A stretch of DNA of 44,938 bases, from assembly GCA_030064955.1 (NCBI GenBank), contig JASJDW010000005.1, positions 1 to 44,938 of the forward strand, written 5' to 3'. This DNA is from Crocosphaera sp. (GTDB lineage Bacteria; Cyanobacteriota; Cyanobacteriia; Cyanobacteriales; Microcystaceae). Under the pieces are notes generated by a model. The model ran no database searches. It saw only the letters and a list, made by a program, of their open reading frames with translations, and was not told the DNA's origin. Both the position numbers and the translations under genes were made by a program. Below are positions 24,516 to 33,249 of the stretch, piece after piece (position 1 is the first letter of the stretch; every line of letters starts with the position of its first letter).

Positions 24516-24749
24516 ATGAATGCCTTAAAATACAAAGTGACTGTTAAAAATGGTCGTCTTGATCTTCCTTGTTTAAATTTACCTGAAGGAACAGTGGTCG
24601 AAGCAATTCTATTAATAGAAGAAAATGTAAAAATTGATGAAACTGAATACTTACTTTCAACAGAAGCCAATCGTCAATATTTAACTGAGACCATAGAAGA
24701 ATTGAAAAATCCCGAAAATTATATCTATGTTGATCCTGAAATGTTATGA
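24516..24749 (+). CDS. YefM-like antitoxin with AbrB-like N-terminus
   Basis: A 77-residue protein. The N-terminal half (YKVTVKNGRLDLPCLNLPEG) looks like the short beta-rich domain of AbrB/DUF-type antitoxins, while the C-terminal half (ETEYLLSTEANRQYLTETIE) matches the toxin-binding tail of YefM/Phd antitoxins. The downstream frame begins like a YoeB/Txe toxin and overlaps this gene by four bases (ATGTTATGAG), so it was the antitoxin of that now truncated toxin. The mixed architecture is read by eye only. Confidence 0.65.
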   Translation: MNALKYKVTVKNGRLDLPCLNLPEGTVVEAILLIEENVKIDETEYLLSTEANRQYLTETIEELKNPENYIYVDPEML

Positions 24750-24841
24750 GAAAAGTAGCATTTTTACCAAGAGGGTTTGATGAGTTTAATCAAGCGATCG
24801 CCAACCAATCTATAAGCGATCGCATTAATATGGCAAGTTGA
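24746..24841 (+). pseudogene. YoeB/Txe-like toxin remnant
   Basis: ATG 24746 overlaps the antitoxin stop and opens with MRKVAFLPRGFDEFN, the start of YoeB-type RelE-fold toxins. After 15 residues it enters a HIP1 site (GCGATCGC at 24793) and a duplicated piece of dnaA (a second HIP1 at 24816) and stops at 24839. The catalytic C-terminal half is gone. The break at HIP1 suggests recombination at that palindrome. Confidence 0.65.
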
Positions 24842-24905
24842 AATCAAGAAAGGTGAAAAAAGATATAATAAATAATTGCGAGAAACGCTAAAATAATAGT
24901 GAAGG
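24814..24905 (+). repeat. dnaA-tail repeat, copy 2 (duplicated)
   Basis: A second copy of the dnaA 3' end plus its downstream flank, placed immediately before hicB. The sequence is close to copy 1 but diverged (AAATAATTGCGAGAAACGCT versus AATCATCAGACAAACGCTAT). It probably supplies the hicBA promoter and leader. Confidence 0.85.
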
Positions 24906-24919
24906 TTATGGGGACGATT

Positions 24920-25159
24920 ATGGAAAATAACAAAAAACAAACTTATAGTTACACTGTTATTCTAGAAAAAGAAGAAGATGGCGGTTATCACGCTTTTTGT
25001 CCTATTCTCAAAGGTTGTCATTCTCAAGGAGATACTTTTGAAGAAGCAATCCAAAATATAACAGAAGCAATGGAATTATATATTGAAAGTTTGATGGCTG
25101 ATAATCAACCAATACCGAAAGAAGATTTGATTGTTAAACCATTAAGCATTTTAGTATGA
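24920..25159 (+). CDS. hicB: HicB antitoxin
   Basis: From ATG 24920 the product is 79 residues. YSYTVILEKEEDGGYHAFCP, then LKGCHSQGDTFEEAIQNI is the HicB fold (partially degenerate RNase H-like) that binds HicA. GTG 24899 and ATG 24908 are possible earlier starts within the duplicated leader; the later ATG fits the family length best. Its stop overlaps hicA by four bases. The antitoxin-first order is the less common hicBA arrangement but usual in cyanobacteria. Confidence 0.85.
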   Translation: MENNKKQTYSYTVILEKEEDGGYHAFCPILKGCHSQGDTFEEAIQNITEAMELYIESLMADNQPIPKEDLIVKPLSILV

Positions 25160-25386
25160 GCAATTTTCCTAGTGTTAACGCGAAAGATTTTATTAAGGTC
25201 ATTGAAAAATTAGGGTTTTTTCTGGATCGTCAAAAAGGAAGTCATGCTATTTATAAAAATAATCATGGGAATAGAGTTGTTGTTCCTATTCATTCGGGAA
25301 AAAATTTAAAGCAAGGTACTTTGATGGGAATGATTCAAGATATTGGTATTGACAAAAAAAAATTTTTTGACTTGTTAAAAAAATAA
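25156..25386 (+). CDS. hicA: HicA mRNA interferase toxin
   Basis: A 76-residue toxin with the dsRBD-like HicA fold: NAKDFIKVIEKLGFFLDRQK, then GSHAIYKNN with the catalytic His of the GSHxxY motif, and VVPIHSGKNLKQGTLMGMIQ. HicA cleaves mRNA and is held by HicB. It overlaps hicB by four bases, so translation is coupled. Both genes look intact, unlike the YoeB-like stub just upstream. Confidence 0.88.
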   Translation: MSNFPSVNAKDFIKVIEKLGFFLDRQKGSHAIYKNNHGNRVVVPIHSGKNLKQGTLMGMIQDIGIDKKKFFDLLKK

Positions 25387-25456
25387 ACCAATAAAAAGCG
25401 ATCGCCTTTGAAATAAGGAAAGACGATCATTGTATATCATTCAATTAAAGCTTGAA

Positions 25457-25851
25457 TTAGAATAAGGGTGGCGTAGCATTAATATCAATGTCCCAACTAA
25501 TTAGAAAACCTGAATTTGCTTGTAATGATGCAAATTGAGTTCCATCAAAAGATAATGCACCTGTAATTGCGTCAAAGGAAAACTTACTGTAATCATTAGC
25601 TCCAATACCAAAACCCGAACCTAACACTTCTATTTTGTCTCCTTCTTGCCAATTAAAATCAGTGATAGTATCAATGCCATCTTGAGGTTTATAGAAGTAA
25701 AAGGTATCAGCTTCAGAACCCCCTGTTAAGGTATCGTTACCCCATCCACCTTCTAGATAATCTTTTCCTGATCCACCGAAGAGTTCATCATTGCCGAATT
25801 CTCCACGAAGATTGTCATCACCCGATTCTCCATGTAAATCGAAATCAGCAA
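25457..25851 (-). pseudogene. C-terminal fragment of an RTX (hemolysin-type calcium-binding) protein
   Basis: The minus-strand frame ending at 25457 reads about 130 residues. It has RTX nonapeptide repeats (GESGDDNLRG, FGNDELFGGSGKDYLEGG, WGNDTLTGGSEADTF), then DGIDTITDFNWQEGDKIEVL, the C-terminal secretion-type domain of RTX proteins. There is no start and the N-terminal part is absent; the frame breaks at about 25851, where an oppositely oriented gene begins. The gene has probably lost its 5' part by recombination. Not part of a working toxin. Confidence 0.75.
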
Positions 25852-25853
25852 TT

Positions 25854-26201
25854 ATGAAAAATCAGCCCACCAAAACACAATGGCAATATCTTGAAGCTCG
25901 ACCCGATTCTTGGCGGAAGCAGCTTTATATTAAAGGGCGCAAACTAAGAGCGAGAACAGTTTGGTCTGATATGTTCGTTAATGAAGATACTCCTTCTGAA
26001 GCGGCAGAGAATTGGGATTTACCGCTTCAGGCTATTTTTGAAGTCATTGATTATTGTCAATCTCATCAAGCTTTGTTGGAGCAAGAAGCTGAAATGGAAC
26101 ATAAATATTTGGAAGAAAAAGGAGTAAAACTTGAGCCTCGCGTTGTTAATAAAGAAAATTGGTATAAGCTCCAAACATGGCTTATAAAAATACATTTATA
26201 A
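25854..26201 (+). CDS. DUF433-like orphan antitoxin-type protein
   Basis: From ATG 25854 the product is 115 residues: MKNQPTKTQWQYLEARPDSW, RKQLYIKGRKLRARTVWSDM, EDTPSEAAENWDLPLQAIFE and VIDYCQSHQALLEQEAEMEH. The combination of a strand segment and helices (xAARTVWxxM..EAAxxWxLPxxAIxEVIxYC) is that of cyanobacterial DUF433-related proteins, often partnered by PIN-like toxins. No toxin gene follows; the last ~20 residues look like read-through after an original end. The frame is open upstream to 25791, but that part is RTX antisense, so I take the ATG. Confidence 0.65.
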   Translation: MKNQPTKTQWQYLEARPDSWRKQLYIKGRKLRARTVWSDMFVNEDTPSEAAENWDLPLQAIFEVIDYCQSHQALLEQEAEMEHKYLEEKGVKLEPRVVNKENWYKLQTWLIKIHL

Positions 26202-26226
26202 GCCATATTAAAGAAATTTGTGAAGT

Positions 26227-27225
26227 CTAAGCTTCATTAACTGGGGCCGGATCGATTTCTCCTTCACAACTACCTAAACGTGCATCAGACGCATTTTCAA
26301 GAAGTTGATTGATTGAGGTATCTGCTTCTATTTCACCCTCAAGATTAATCCATAATTCAGTAATCATATTATTGCGATCGCCGTCAGAATCATTACGACA
26401 TTTTACCGCAATTTTATCCCCTGAATTTACGCCAAATGCACCCTCAAAGGGTTGACTAATTTCTTTAGCCTTTAGTGTTTCGCCAAGGTTTTCTACAAAT
26501 AAATCACGGACAGCAGACGCATTAACTTGATCTAACAAAGCTATAGATTCTTGATAATATTCTTCAGGGGATTCTGAATAACAAGTTCCATGTTTATACC
26601 ATTCATGGAGGTGTAAACCAGAGGCAACCCCAGGCATTTTTTCACTTAACTCATCCCAGGTTTCTTCTGATAATTCGATGGGAGGCATTTCTAGCCATTT
26701 GTCACTATCTTTATCAAGAGTAATAATATCATCACTAACACCACAATATACATTTGAACGAGGTTGAGGCCATAAACCATGCAAAACAAAATGACTGGCT
26801 TCAAAAGTGTTAGTATCTTTAGTTAAACATTCTGTTTTGTTGGGACGAGTTTCGCAAAAAGCAGGTTGCCAACTTAAGGCTAATAAATAATCTTCATTAG
26901 AGATCACAACAGGAGGTAAAGAGTCAGCAATGACTCGTCCACAATCTACTGCTACCCAACGGGCTGTAGGTTCAACTCCATTAATTTTGATTTGATAATG
27001 GGACGCATCCTCTTTATTTTTAGCAACAACTTCATAGGTTTCATCAGGGTTAACGAACACATTACCAGGGTTAGTTTTTCGTCTAATTGATTGTAATGCT
27101 TCACAGGATTTGTCTGCTACAAATGTCCCATTTAATTTAACACTAGCTATAGCTGGTGTGATAAACAGTGTAATAGAGTATACACAAATTATCAGGACTA
27201 ACAAGCCTTTTGTTAGATGTTTCAT
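26227..27225 (-). CDS. Secreted ribonuclease T2
   Basis: A 332-residue protein with a signal peptide (GLLVLIICVYSITLFITPAI then ASV). The RNase T2 core has both active-site motifs: CAS I HGLWPQ at residues 149-154 and CAS II HEWYKHGTC at 207-215, with SWQPAFCE upstream. About 90 residues before the core form an extra N-terminal domain with paired cysteines (Cys41 and Cys95) not found in the minimal enzyme. It would cut RNA in the periplasm or outside, for nutrient scavenging or competition. It is a single gene with a 303-base upstream region. Confidence 0.9.
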   Translation of the reverse strand: MKHLTKGLLVLIICVYSITLFITPAIASVKLNGTFVADKSCEALQSIRRKTNPGNVFVNPDETYEVVAKNKEDASHYQIKINGVEPTARWVAVDCGRVIADSLPPVVISNEDYLLALSWQPAFCETRPNKTECLTKDTNTFEASHFVLHGLWPQPRSNVYCGVSDDIITLDKDSDKWLEMPPIELSEETWDELSEKMPGVASGLHLHEWYKHGTCYSESPEEYYQESIALLDQVNASAVRDLFVENLGETLKAKEISQPFEGAFGVNSGDKIAVKCRNDSDGDRNNMITELWINLEGEIEADTSINQLLENASDARLGSCEGEIDPAPVNEA

Positions 27226-27528
27226 ACGTCTCTCTCTGAAAATTCAGTCTAGAATTTAGATAGTTACGATTATAGGTTGAAAAAGGAGAAGAAAACTGTT
27301 GATTTTCTTAGAGAATGATTACTTTACTTAAGATTTTTTCAAGTTTTTTCATTTAATAATTTAAAGTTATAGTCAATATGAGTTTATTTTACATCGATCA
27401 ATATAGAACTAATTTACTCCAATTGTTAAGACATATCACATAATGATAACTTTGTGTAATTTTTTTTACATATTTTTACGGTAAGAATTGTTACCATAGA
27501 AAAAAAGTGAAAAAAATGGAGAATTAAT
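27226..27528. other. 303-bp divergent intergenic region
   Basis: AT-rich DNA between the divergent RNase T2 and cupin-like genes. I see no small gene or stable structured RNA; it presumably holds both promoters. GGAGAATTAATATG at 27519 gives the ribosome site of the cupin-like gene. Confidence 0.4.
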
Positions 27529-28002
27529 ATGAGTTTAAAAAAAGGAGTATCCCTACGTAAACTAGAATCGATCCAAGGAGGAATGGCACAATTTTATACC
27601 CCACAATCTAGTGATCAAACCATGTTAGTGCAGGTTCCCAGTGGAACCATTGATGAACTGTTTGTACACCATTTTCAAACGGATCAATTATTAGTGGTTC
27701 GGGGTAGTTTTATTCTGGTTGCACTGCACAATAAACAGTATCATTATATTTCCTTAAGCGAACATAATCCCCAAGTGGTTACTATTCCTCCAGGGATTCC
27801 TCATGGGGCAATTAATTTAAGTTCAGAAGACTGTTTATTAGTGAATGCTGTGTTACGTCATGGTGAGTCTCATCCTTTAGATTATCGACCGATGGAACCT
27901 CCTTTTCCTTATGATTTTGATAAGATTAATCATTTTTTAGAACTATTAGAACAGGGGAAAACTCAACAAGGAGATAAGTCTTTAATTTTAGAAGTGTCTT
28001 AG
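27529..28002 (+). CDS. Cupin-fold protein
   Basis: A 157-residue protein with a single beta-barrel domain: FVHHFQTDQLLVVRGSFILV (paired His near residues 48-49), then TIPPGIPHGAINLSSED with the second His of the cupin metal box, and VLRHGESHPLDYRP after it. It resembles cupins related to dTDP-4-keto-6-deoxysugar 3,5-epimerases, with no clear substrate. The start has a good ribosome site (ATGGAGAATTAATATG). It converges on the carotenoid oxygenase gene with a shared terminator. Confidence 0.75.
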   Translation: MSLKKGVSLRKLESIQGGMAQFYTPQSSDQTMLVQVPSGTIDELFVHHFQTDQLLVVRGSFILVALHNKQYHYISLSEHNPQVVTIPPGIPHGAINLSSEDCLLVNAVLRHGESHPLDYRPMEPPFPYDFDKINHFLELLEQGKTQQGDKSLILEVS

Positions 28003-28051
28003 TGATTAATTGGATAAGATTTTTATTCACTAAAAATTTATCAAAATAGTT

Positions 28052-28078
28052 AGGGACAATTGATTAATTGTCCCTTAT
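28052..28078. terminator. Bidirectional terminator
   Basis: AGGGACAATT (28052-28061) and AATTGTCCCT (28066-28075) form a 10-bp stem with a four-base loop, followed by TATTTAT and preceded by A-rich DNA on the other side. It can serve both the cupin gene and the convergent carotenoid oxygenase gene. Confidence 0.8.
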
Positions 28079-28083
28079 TTATA

Positions 28084-29568
28084 TTAGATAAATACTTCAG
28101 ATGTCCAGTTTCCATGCAACCCATAGGGAATGTGATGTTTCAGATGTAAAGTAGCAATGGGTTCTTTTTCTAGATTTTCTCCATCTAAAATAACAATATC
28201 AGAACGGTGTTTATGGCCATCATAAATCATGACTAAAACCCATCCTTGATCTTCAGAAGTTGCATTGGGTTTGGGGACAAAAATGGGTTCCCCGACATAA
28301 CCTTGTGGTGCAAAAGAATGTATCTGTTTTTTACCTGTTAATAAGTCTAGTTTTAAGATGGCTTGCAAGGGTGCATTTCCCTGATCATTATGAGCAGTTC
28401 CGGTAAATAAATAGCGATAGTTTCTACCTATATTATTTGGATTAATATAAGGAAATTCACAACAACGACTTTCAAGCATTTCTTTGTTAACAGTTTCCCT
28501 GTCTAAATTAATTTTGAAGCGATATATTTGTCCAGGATCTAAACGTTCAAAATCAGTTTCTTTGTAGTCAGTGTCAGGTTGAACTTGAGGAAGAGATTGA
28601 TATGAAATTGAATCTAAATAGATATTATTTCCTTCTTCAAAAGCATTAACATGATGAAAGACAAATCCTGAATTTATTTCTAAAGTTTTCATTTTTTCAT
28701 CAGGAGAAGTTCTGGGAATAATAATCAATTTACTGGGTTTTTTGGGATGGAAATCAACACATTCCCCTGCGCCTTTAAACCCTAAAATATAGGGAAAAGG
28801 ATTAAAGGTAACAGGGTTTTGTAAAAAAAGACAATAATTAGGAGTAATGGCAAAGTCATGGATAAACGAAAACCCAGGAACGGTATGGGAATGACGACTT
28901 AGTAAGCTACCATTTGGGGCAAATTCATAGATAGTGATTTTACTGGAAAGTCCTGGTTTAATGGAGAAATTAACTAAACAAGGTTCACCATTATTTAATT
29001 TAGAAGCAGGATCAAAACATGGGTGTGCAGAAATAGAATCACCAGAGTTTAATACACCATCTAAATAGTCTATTCCAACAGTTTCTAGTGTTTTAGGATC
29101 AAGTCGATAAGGTTCAGCAGCTTCCCAAAGTGCCAGTAATTTTTTGCCCCAATAAATGACATTAGTATTAGCAATATTTTTTACTTTAACATCAAAAACA
29201 TTGTTGAGCCATCCCCCCGGCTTTTGGGTTCCAAATACTCCCCGATAAAGCATTTCACCTGAATTTTGCTCCTGGACATACCCTTCTGTACGAACAAAAC
29301 GATTACGAAAATGAACTTTTCCATTAGGTAAAAAAGAAATGGCACAAATCATCCCATCTCCATCAAAAGGATGTTGTAACGGGATTCCTTGTACATCTAA
29401 TAATCCTGGTCCGTTTCTAAAGAAAGTTCCTTGTAATTGTTCAGGAACTTTACCATCTATATCCTCAATAAAATAGTCATATTCATTGGGTTGAGACTGA
29501 TAACCTTGTTGCCATTGTTGAGGGTTATAGGATAAGTTTTTCGTTTTTTTGTCAATTAGGTTTGTCAT
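28084..29568 (-). CDS. Apocarotenoid-15,15'-oxygenase-type carotenoid cleavage dioxygenase
   Basis: A 494-residue seven-bladed propeller enzyme of the retinal pigment/carotenoid oxygenase family. The four iron ligands are visible: His182 (SISAHPCFD), His237 (FSFIHDFAI), His305 or 306 (GFVFHHVNA) and His485 (GLHGNWTSE). The spacing and length match the cyanobacterial ACO type that cleaves apocarotenals to retinal. No signal peptide. Alternative substrates (zeaxanthin or other apocarotenoids) cannot be excluded. It is 50 bases from the downstream end of the transporter gene and probably co-transcribed with it. Confidence 0.9.
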   Translation of the reverse strand: MTNLIDKKTKNLSYNPQQWQQGYQSQPNEYDYFIEDIDGKVPEQLQGTFFRNGPGLLDVQGIPLQHPFDGDGMICAISFLPNGKVHFRNRFVRTEGYVQEQNSGEMLYRGVFGTQKPGGWLNNVFDVKVKNIANTNVIYWGKKLLALWEAAEPYRLDPKTLETVGIDYLDGVLNSGDSISAHPCFDPASKLNNGEPCLVNFSIKPGLSSKITIYEFAPNGSLLSRHSHTVPGFSFIHDFAITPNYCLFLQNPVTFNPFPYILGFKGAGECVDFHPKKPSKLIIIPRTSPDEKMKTLEINSGFVFHHVNAFEEGNNIYLDSISYQSLPQVQPDTDYKETDFERLDPGQIYRFKINLDRETVNKEMLESRCCEFPYINPNNIGRNYRYLFTGTAHNDQGNAPLQAILKLDLLTGKKQIHSFAPQGYVGEPIFVPKPNATSEDQGWVLVMIYDGHKHRSDIVILDGENLEKEPIATLHLKHHIPYGLHGNWTSEVFI

Positions 29569-29617
29569 GATTTCTTGTTGTTTTCAAAACAGTTTACTTA
29601 TTCTCGTTGGTAACAAA

Positions 29618-31048
29618 TTAGGGTAAAACTTCAGGTATTATAGCATTATTAGGAACGGCACCTAATGGATGTCCTTCATAAGCTTCACTCATGTAACTTG
29701 TATTTTCTTCATTATTGATTTCTTCTTGCTGGGGATCATTATTAGGCAACCACTTGACTAAGGGTAAGGGTAATAAAGTAGATAAGTTAGTAATAATAAC
29801 CAATAACCAAAGATTATCAAAATTAGTTTCAGTTACTCCTAACCAATGGGTTATCAATGCCCCTAGTTCATGGGATAATAAACTTGCTAGGTTAATAATG
29901 GACATCAATAAAGCAAATAAAGTGGCTTCGATACCTTTAGGACATAATCTAGCTGATAAAACTAAAATAGGTAAAAAAGCAATTTGACCAGCAACTGTTA
30001 AAATTAAACTGTCCCCTAAACTGAACCAATGATCCTCAATTCCGAGTAGTCGGTTCGTATGGGTAACTAACAATAACATGGTCATTCCCAAAGCAGAAGA
30101 AATTACTACACTCCAACCTAAAATATTTCTAAAGGAAACATTTTTAAGAAAGTGTTGATACACAAATATTCCTAACAACGCAGCAACGCTAGTTACCAGA
30201 CGAACTCGCCCTAAGAATTCAGGTTCAAATCCTAATTCATTGGTAGTAAAATAGAAAAAAGCAGAGTCAGCATTGGGAGTAGCCTGCCAAAGAAAAACAA
30301 AGGCAGTTGGCAGTAAAATTGATTTTTGTTTAATAGCTTGCCAAACCTGTTTTATTTGTTGTTTAACTAACGACTGATCTTGTTTAGAAATTAATTTATC
30401 TTTGCTAATAGGTTCCTCTGCAATAAACCAAGCAGCTATACACACAATGAAAGGAAAAATTGCTGTAATTTCAAATACGGTTTGATTGCTAAATTGTTCG
30501 AGTAACCAACCACTTAAATAGGCTGTAATTAACCCCCCAAAAGCAGACATTCCCCAAGTTAAGGATTGTAACGATCCTGCTTGACCTAAAGACTCTTTTC
30601 TGGCCCTTTCTACCACTAAAGAGTCAACAATAACATCGCTAATAGCCACAGAAATAGAGGTCAACAACAGCGTAACCGTAGCTAACCAAGCATTAGTTAC
30701 TGCTGTCGCCAACAATATCCAGGATAAACTACCTAATAGTCCTGAAATCACCAAATAAGGACGACGACGATAGCTAAAGATAGGCAAACCGTCCGAAATA
30801 AAGCCAAAAAGCGGTTTTATCACCCAAGGAACCGCAGCAATACCCATTAATGCACCCATTTGGGCAGGGGTTAACCCCAAATCATCCTTGAGGAAAAAAC
30901 TCACTGCTAAACGGGCTAAACCTAAGATTCCTTGTACAAAATAAACGCTGAGGATAGCAAATAGTTCAGCACTGGGTTTATTGCCGAATAATACTGTTTT
31001 TTTGACCGTTTTTTTGATTTGTCTGAGGGGATACAACGTCTCACTCAT
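29618..31048 (-). CDS. Folate/biopterin transporter-family MFS protein
   Basis: A 476-residue MFS-type protein with 12 hydrophobic helices. FLKDDLGLTPAQMGALMGIA, WVIKPLFGFISDGLPIFSYR, YLVISGLLGSLSWILLATA and ISDVIVDSLVVERAR are the pattern of the FBT (BT1) family, found in cyanobacteria, plants and trypanosomatids as folate or pterin carriers. The first half is best conserved. It lies upstream of the carotenoid oxygenase on the same strand with a 50-base gap. The substrate is inferred only from the family. Confidence 0.85.
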   Translation of the reverse strand: MSETLYPLRQIKKTVKKTVLFGNKPSAELFAILSVYFVQGILGLARLAVSFFLKDDLGLTPAQMGALMGIAAVPWVIKPLFGFISDGLPIFSYRRRPYLVISGLLGSLSWILLATAVTNAWLATVTLLLTSISVAISDVIVDSLVVERARKESLGQAGSLQSLTWGMSAFGGLITAYLSGWLLEQFSNQTVFEITAIFPFIVCIAAWFIAEEPISKDKLISKQDQSLVKQQIKQVWQAIKQKSILLPTAFVFLWQATPNADSAFFYFTTNELGFEPEFLGRVRLVTSVAALLGIFVYQHFLKNVSFRNILGWSVVISSALGMTMLLLVTHTNRLLGIEDHWFSLGDSLILTVAGQIAFLPILVLSARLCPKGIEATLFALLMSIINLASLLSHELGALITHWLGVTETNFDNLWLLVIITNLSTLLPLPLVKWLPNNDPQQEEINNEENTSYMSEAYEGHPLGAVPNNAIIPEVLP

Positions 31049-31232
31049 GAAGATAAGTAAAGTTTTATGACATTATCTATCATAGATCAGTTGCCAGTAA
31101 TTACGAGGGATCAATTTGAAGAGATAATGAAGTAAAATTAGCGCATAAACCTGGATTTTTCAGCTTAAATCGTCATCATATAGTCAGAATTTCAAGGAAC
31201 TCATCACTTGATTAAAAGGAGAATCTAAAGAA

Positions 31233-33077
31233 ATGACAGCGCAACAAACTTTTACTTTTTCTGAAACACAAACAACTCGTAGTCGGGTTAGTCCAGATTT
31301 AGATCCTCGACTTCAGTATGAAGTTGTCTGTACTCAATCTGGGATTCAGAGGGCAGCAACTTCTTCAAATCAGTCTGATGAAGTATCAGTTATTGCAAAC
31401 GTGACAAGCTTTGACGATTGGGAAGGTTTAAGTGAAGTTCGTGAACCCAACCTAATTAGTCAAACCCCTGATAAGGAATTTATCGTAACTGGGCGTATTC
31501 CACGTCGACGGATAGAGAACGTAAAAAACACTACATTCGTGAAAAGCTTGAAGGCTGCACAACCATTATATCCTTTGCTGGATGCGACGGTTCAAGAAAC
31601 TGAAGCAACCTCTCCACCATTACCGTTTGATCATCAAACAGAGGGAGGAAAAGGTGTGGTTGTGGGTGTGATTGATTACGGGATTGATGTGGTTCATAAA
31701 AATTTTCGTAATAGTAACGGGACCACTCGAATTGAATCATTTTGGTATCAAGATGGGCCAACTTCCTTTTCCAGTCCTTCTCCTTATCGCTATGGTCGTG
31801 AGTTTTCTTCGCGTGAGATTGATTTGGCTTTGCAAACCAACGATCCTTACGGTAATATGGGTTATAACCCTGCTCGGTTTGAAAATCCAGCTGATCCTGG
31901 TTCTCATGGGACTCATGTAATGGATATTGCTGCTGGGAACGGTAATGGCACTGGTGTAGCAGGAATGGCACCTGAAGCGGATCTGATTTTTGTTAATATT
32001 TCCCATGCCAAGGATCCACAGGCACCCGCTGACTTATTAGACCATTCCTTTGGGGACTCTGTGCGTTTACTAGAGGCAATACAATATATTTTTCAGAAAG
32101 CTAAAGATCGCCCTTGTGTTGTTAATATCAGCTTAGGAACCAATGGTGGCCCTCATGATGGAAAAACCTTAGTTGATTTGGGGATTGATAGTTTGTTGCG
32201 TGCAGCCGACAACCGTGCTGTTACCATAGCAGCTGGAAATTCCTATGATCATGGTATTCATAACTCTGGAAAGCTAGTTCAAGGAGGAACCATTGAAATT
32301 GATTGGGAGGTTTTAAATACACTGCAACGGTCGATTGAGCTTGAAATATGGTATTCTCGCCAAGATCGCTTTACGGTTGAATTTCTTGCCCCCAATGGAC
32401 AGGTTATCGCTACGGTAGCACCAGGTGACCCAAGTATAGAAATTAAAAAGAATGGCATAGTCATAGCATTAGTTGCTAATCGCCTGCATGACCCTGATAA
32501 TGGTGATAACAACATTGGCATTTTTTTATCGGCCGGTGTGAAGAGTGGATTGTTTAAAGTTCGTCTTGAGGGTGATCATGTTGTTGATGGAAATTTCCAC
32601 GCATGGATCGAACGGGATAATCCCGTTCAGTCAAAGTTTACTAAGAATAATAACAATGACTGCACATTAGGTTCTATTTCTTGTGGAAAACTTTGCATTG
32701 CTGTTGGTTCTTACGATGCACATAAACGCAGTCGACCATTATCATATTTCTCTAGTGCAGGACCTACCCGTGATGGACGTCAGAAACCTGAAGTCTCAGC
32801 CCCAGGCCACAACGTACGGGCTGCTAAATCTTCAACAGAGACTGGCACTCGGGTGATGGATGGAACCAGTATGGCTGCTCCTGCTGTGGCTGGATTAATT
32901 GCCTTAATGTTGGCTGAAGCGCGATCAAGAAATATAGACCTCAGCATTGATCAGATTAGAGATATTCTAACATCAACAGCCCGTAAGGATACCCAGGGCA
33001 ATAATGATTGGCACGAACGTTATGGATTTGGGCGTGTTTCAGCTGCTCAAGCTATCCAAGAGGTTATGCGGATCTAG
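31233..33077 (+). CDS. Subtilisin-like S8 peptidase without signal peptide
   Basis: A 614-residue subtilase. Catalytic Asp148 (VVGVIDYGID), His225 (GSHGTHVMD), oxyanion Asn336 (AAGNSYDHG) and Ser546 (GTSMAAPAVAG) are all present. Residues about 50-115 form a prodomain-like region (VIANVTSFDDW...FIVTGRIP...VKSLKAAQPL). A beta-rich insert of about 130 residues lies between Asn336 and the Ser motif. There is no signal peptide, so an intracellular or non-classically exported protease is likely. A small protein resembling the prodomain follows 170 bases downstream, beyond a terminator. The start has a good ribosome site (AAAAGGAGAATCTAAAG). Confidence 0.92.
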   Translation: MTAQQTFTFSETQTTRSRVSPDLDPRLQYEVVCTQSGIQRAATSSNQSDEVSVIANVTSFDDWEGLSEVREPNLISQTPDKEFIVTGRIPRRRIENVKNTTFVKSLKAAQPLYPLLDATVQETEATSPPLPFDHQTEGGKGVVVGVIDYGIDVVHKNFRNSNGTTRIESFWYQDGPTSFSSPSPYRYGREFSSREIDLALQTNDPYGNMGYNPARFENPADPGSHGTHVMDIAAGNGNGTGVAGMAPEADLIFVNISHAKDPQAPADLLDHSFGDSVRLLEAIQYIFQKAKDRPCVVNISLGTNGGPHDGKTLVDLGIDSLLRAADNRAVTIAAGNSYDHGIHNSGKLVQGGTIEIDWEVLNTLQRSIELEIWYSRQDRFTVEFLAPNGQVIATVAPGDPSIEIKKNGIVIALVANRLHDPDNGDNNIGIFLSAGVKSGLFKVRLEGDHVVDGNFHAWIERDNPVQSKFTKNNNNDCTLGSISCGKLCIAVGSYDAHKRSRPLSYFSSAGPTRDGRQKPEVSAPGHNVRAAKSSTETGTRVMDGTSMAAPAVAGLIALMLAEARSRNIDLSIDQIRDILTSTARKDTQGNNDWHERYGFGRVSAAQAIQEVMRI

Positions 33078-33101
33078 CTGGCACTTAAGGAATTTAGAAG
33101 T

Positions 33102-33146
33102 GGCTTTTGTATCGAGGATGTCAAGCCTCGTTACAAAGCTTTTTTC
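33102..33146 (+). terminator. Terminator after the subtilase gene
   Basis: GGCTTTTGTATCGAGG (33102-33117) pairs with CCTCGTTACAAAGC (33126-33139) with one bulge, followed by TTTTTT. It separates the subtilase gene from the small prodomain-like gene. Confidence 0.85.
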
Positions 33147-33249
33147 TTGGAAAAATCCCTACCATCATCGATGTTTTTGATAAACGCAAGATAGATATGT
33201 AAGTTATAATTACAGTAGAATGAACTGTATTTTAATTTAAGAAAAAACA

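Noticed and set aside
31531-32006. Open frames antisense to the subtilase gene
   Set aside because: They mirror the protease codons and have no recognisable domain.
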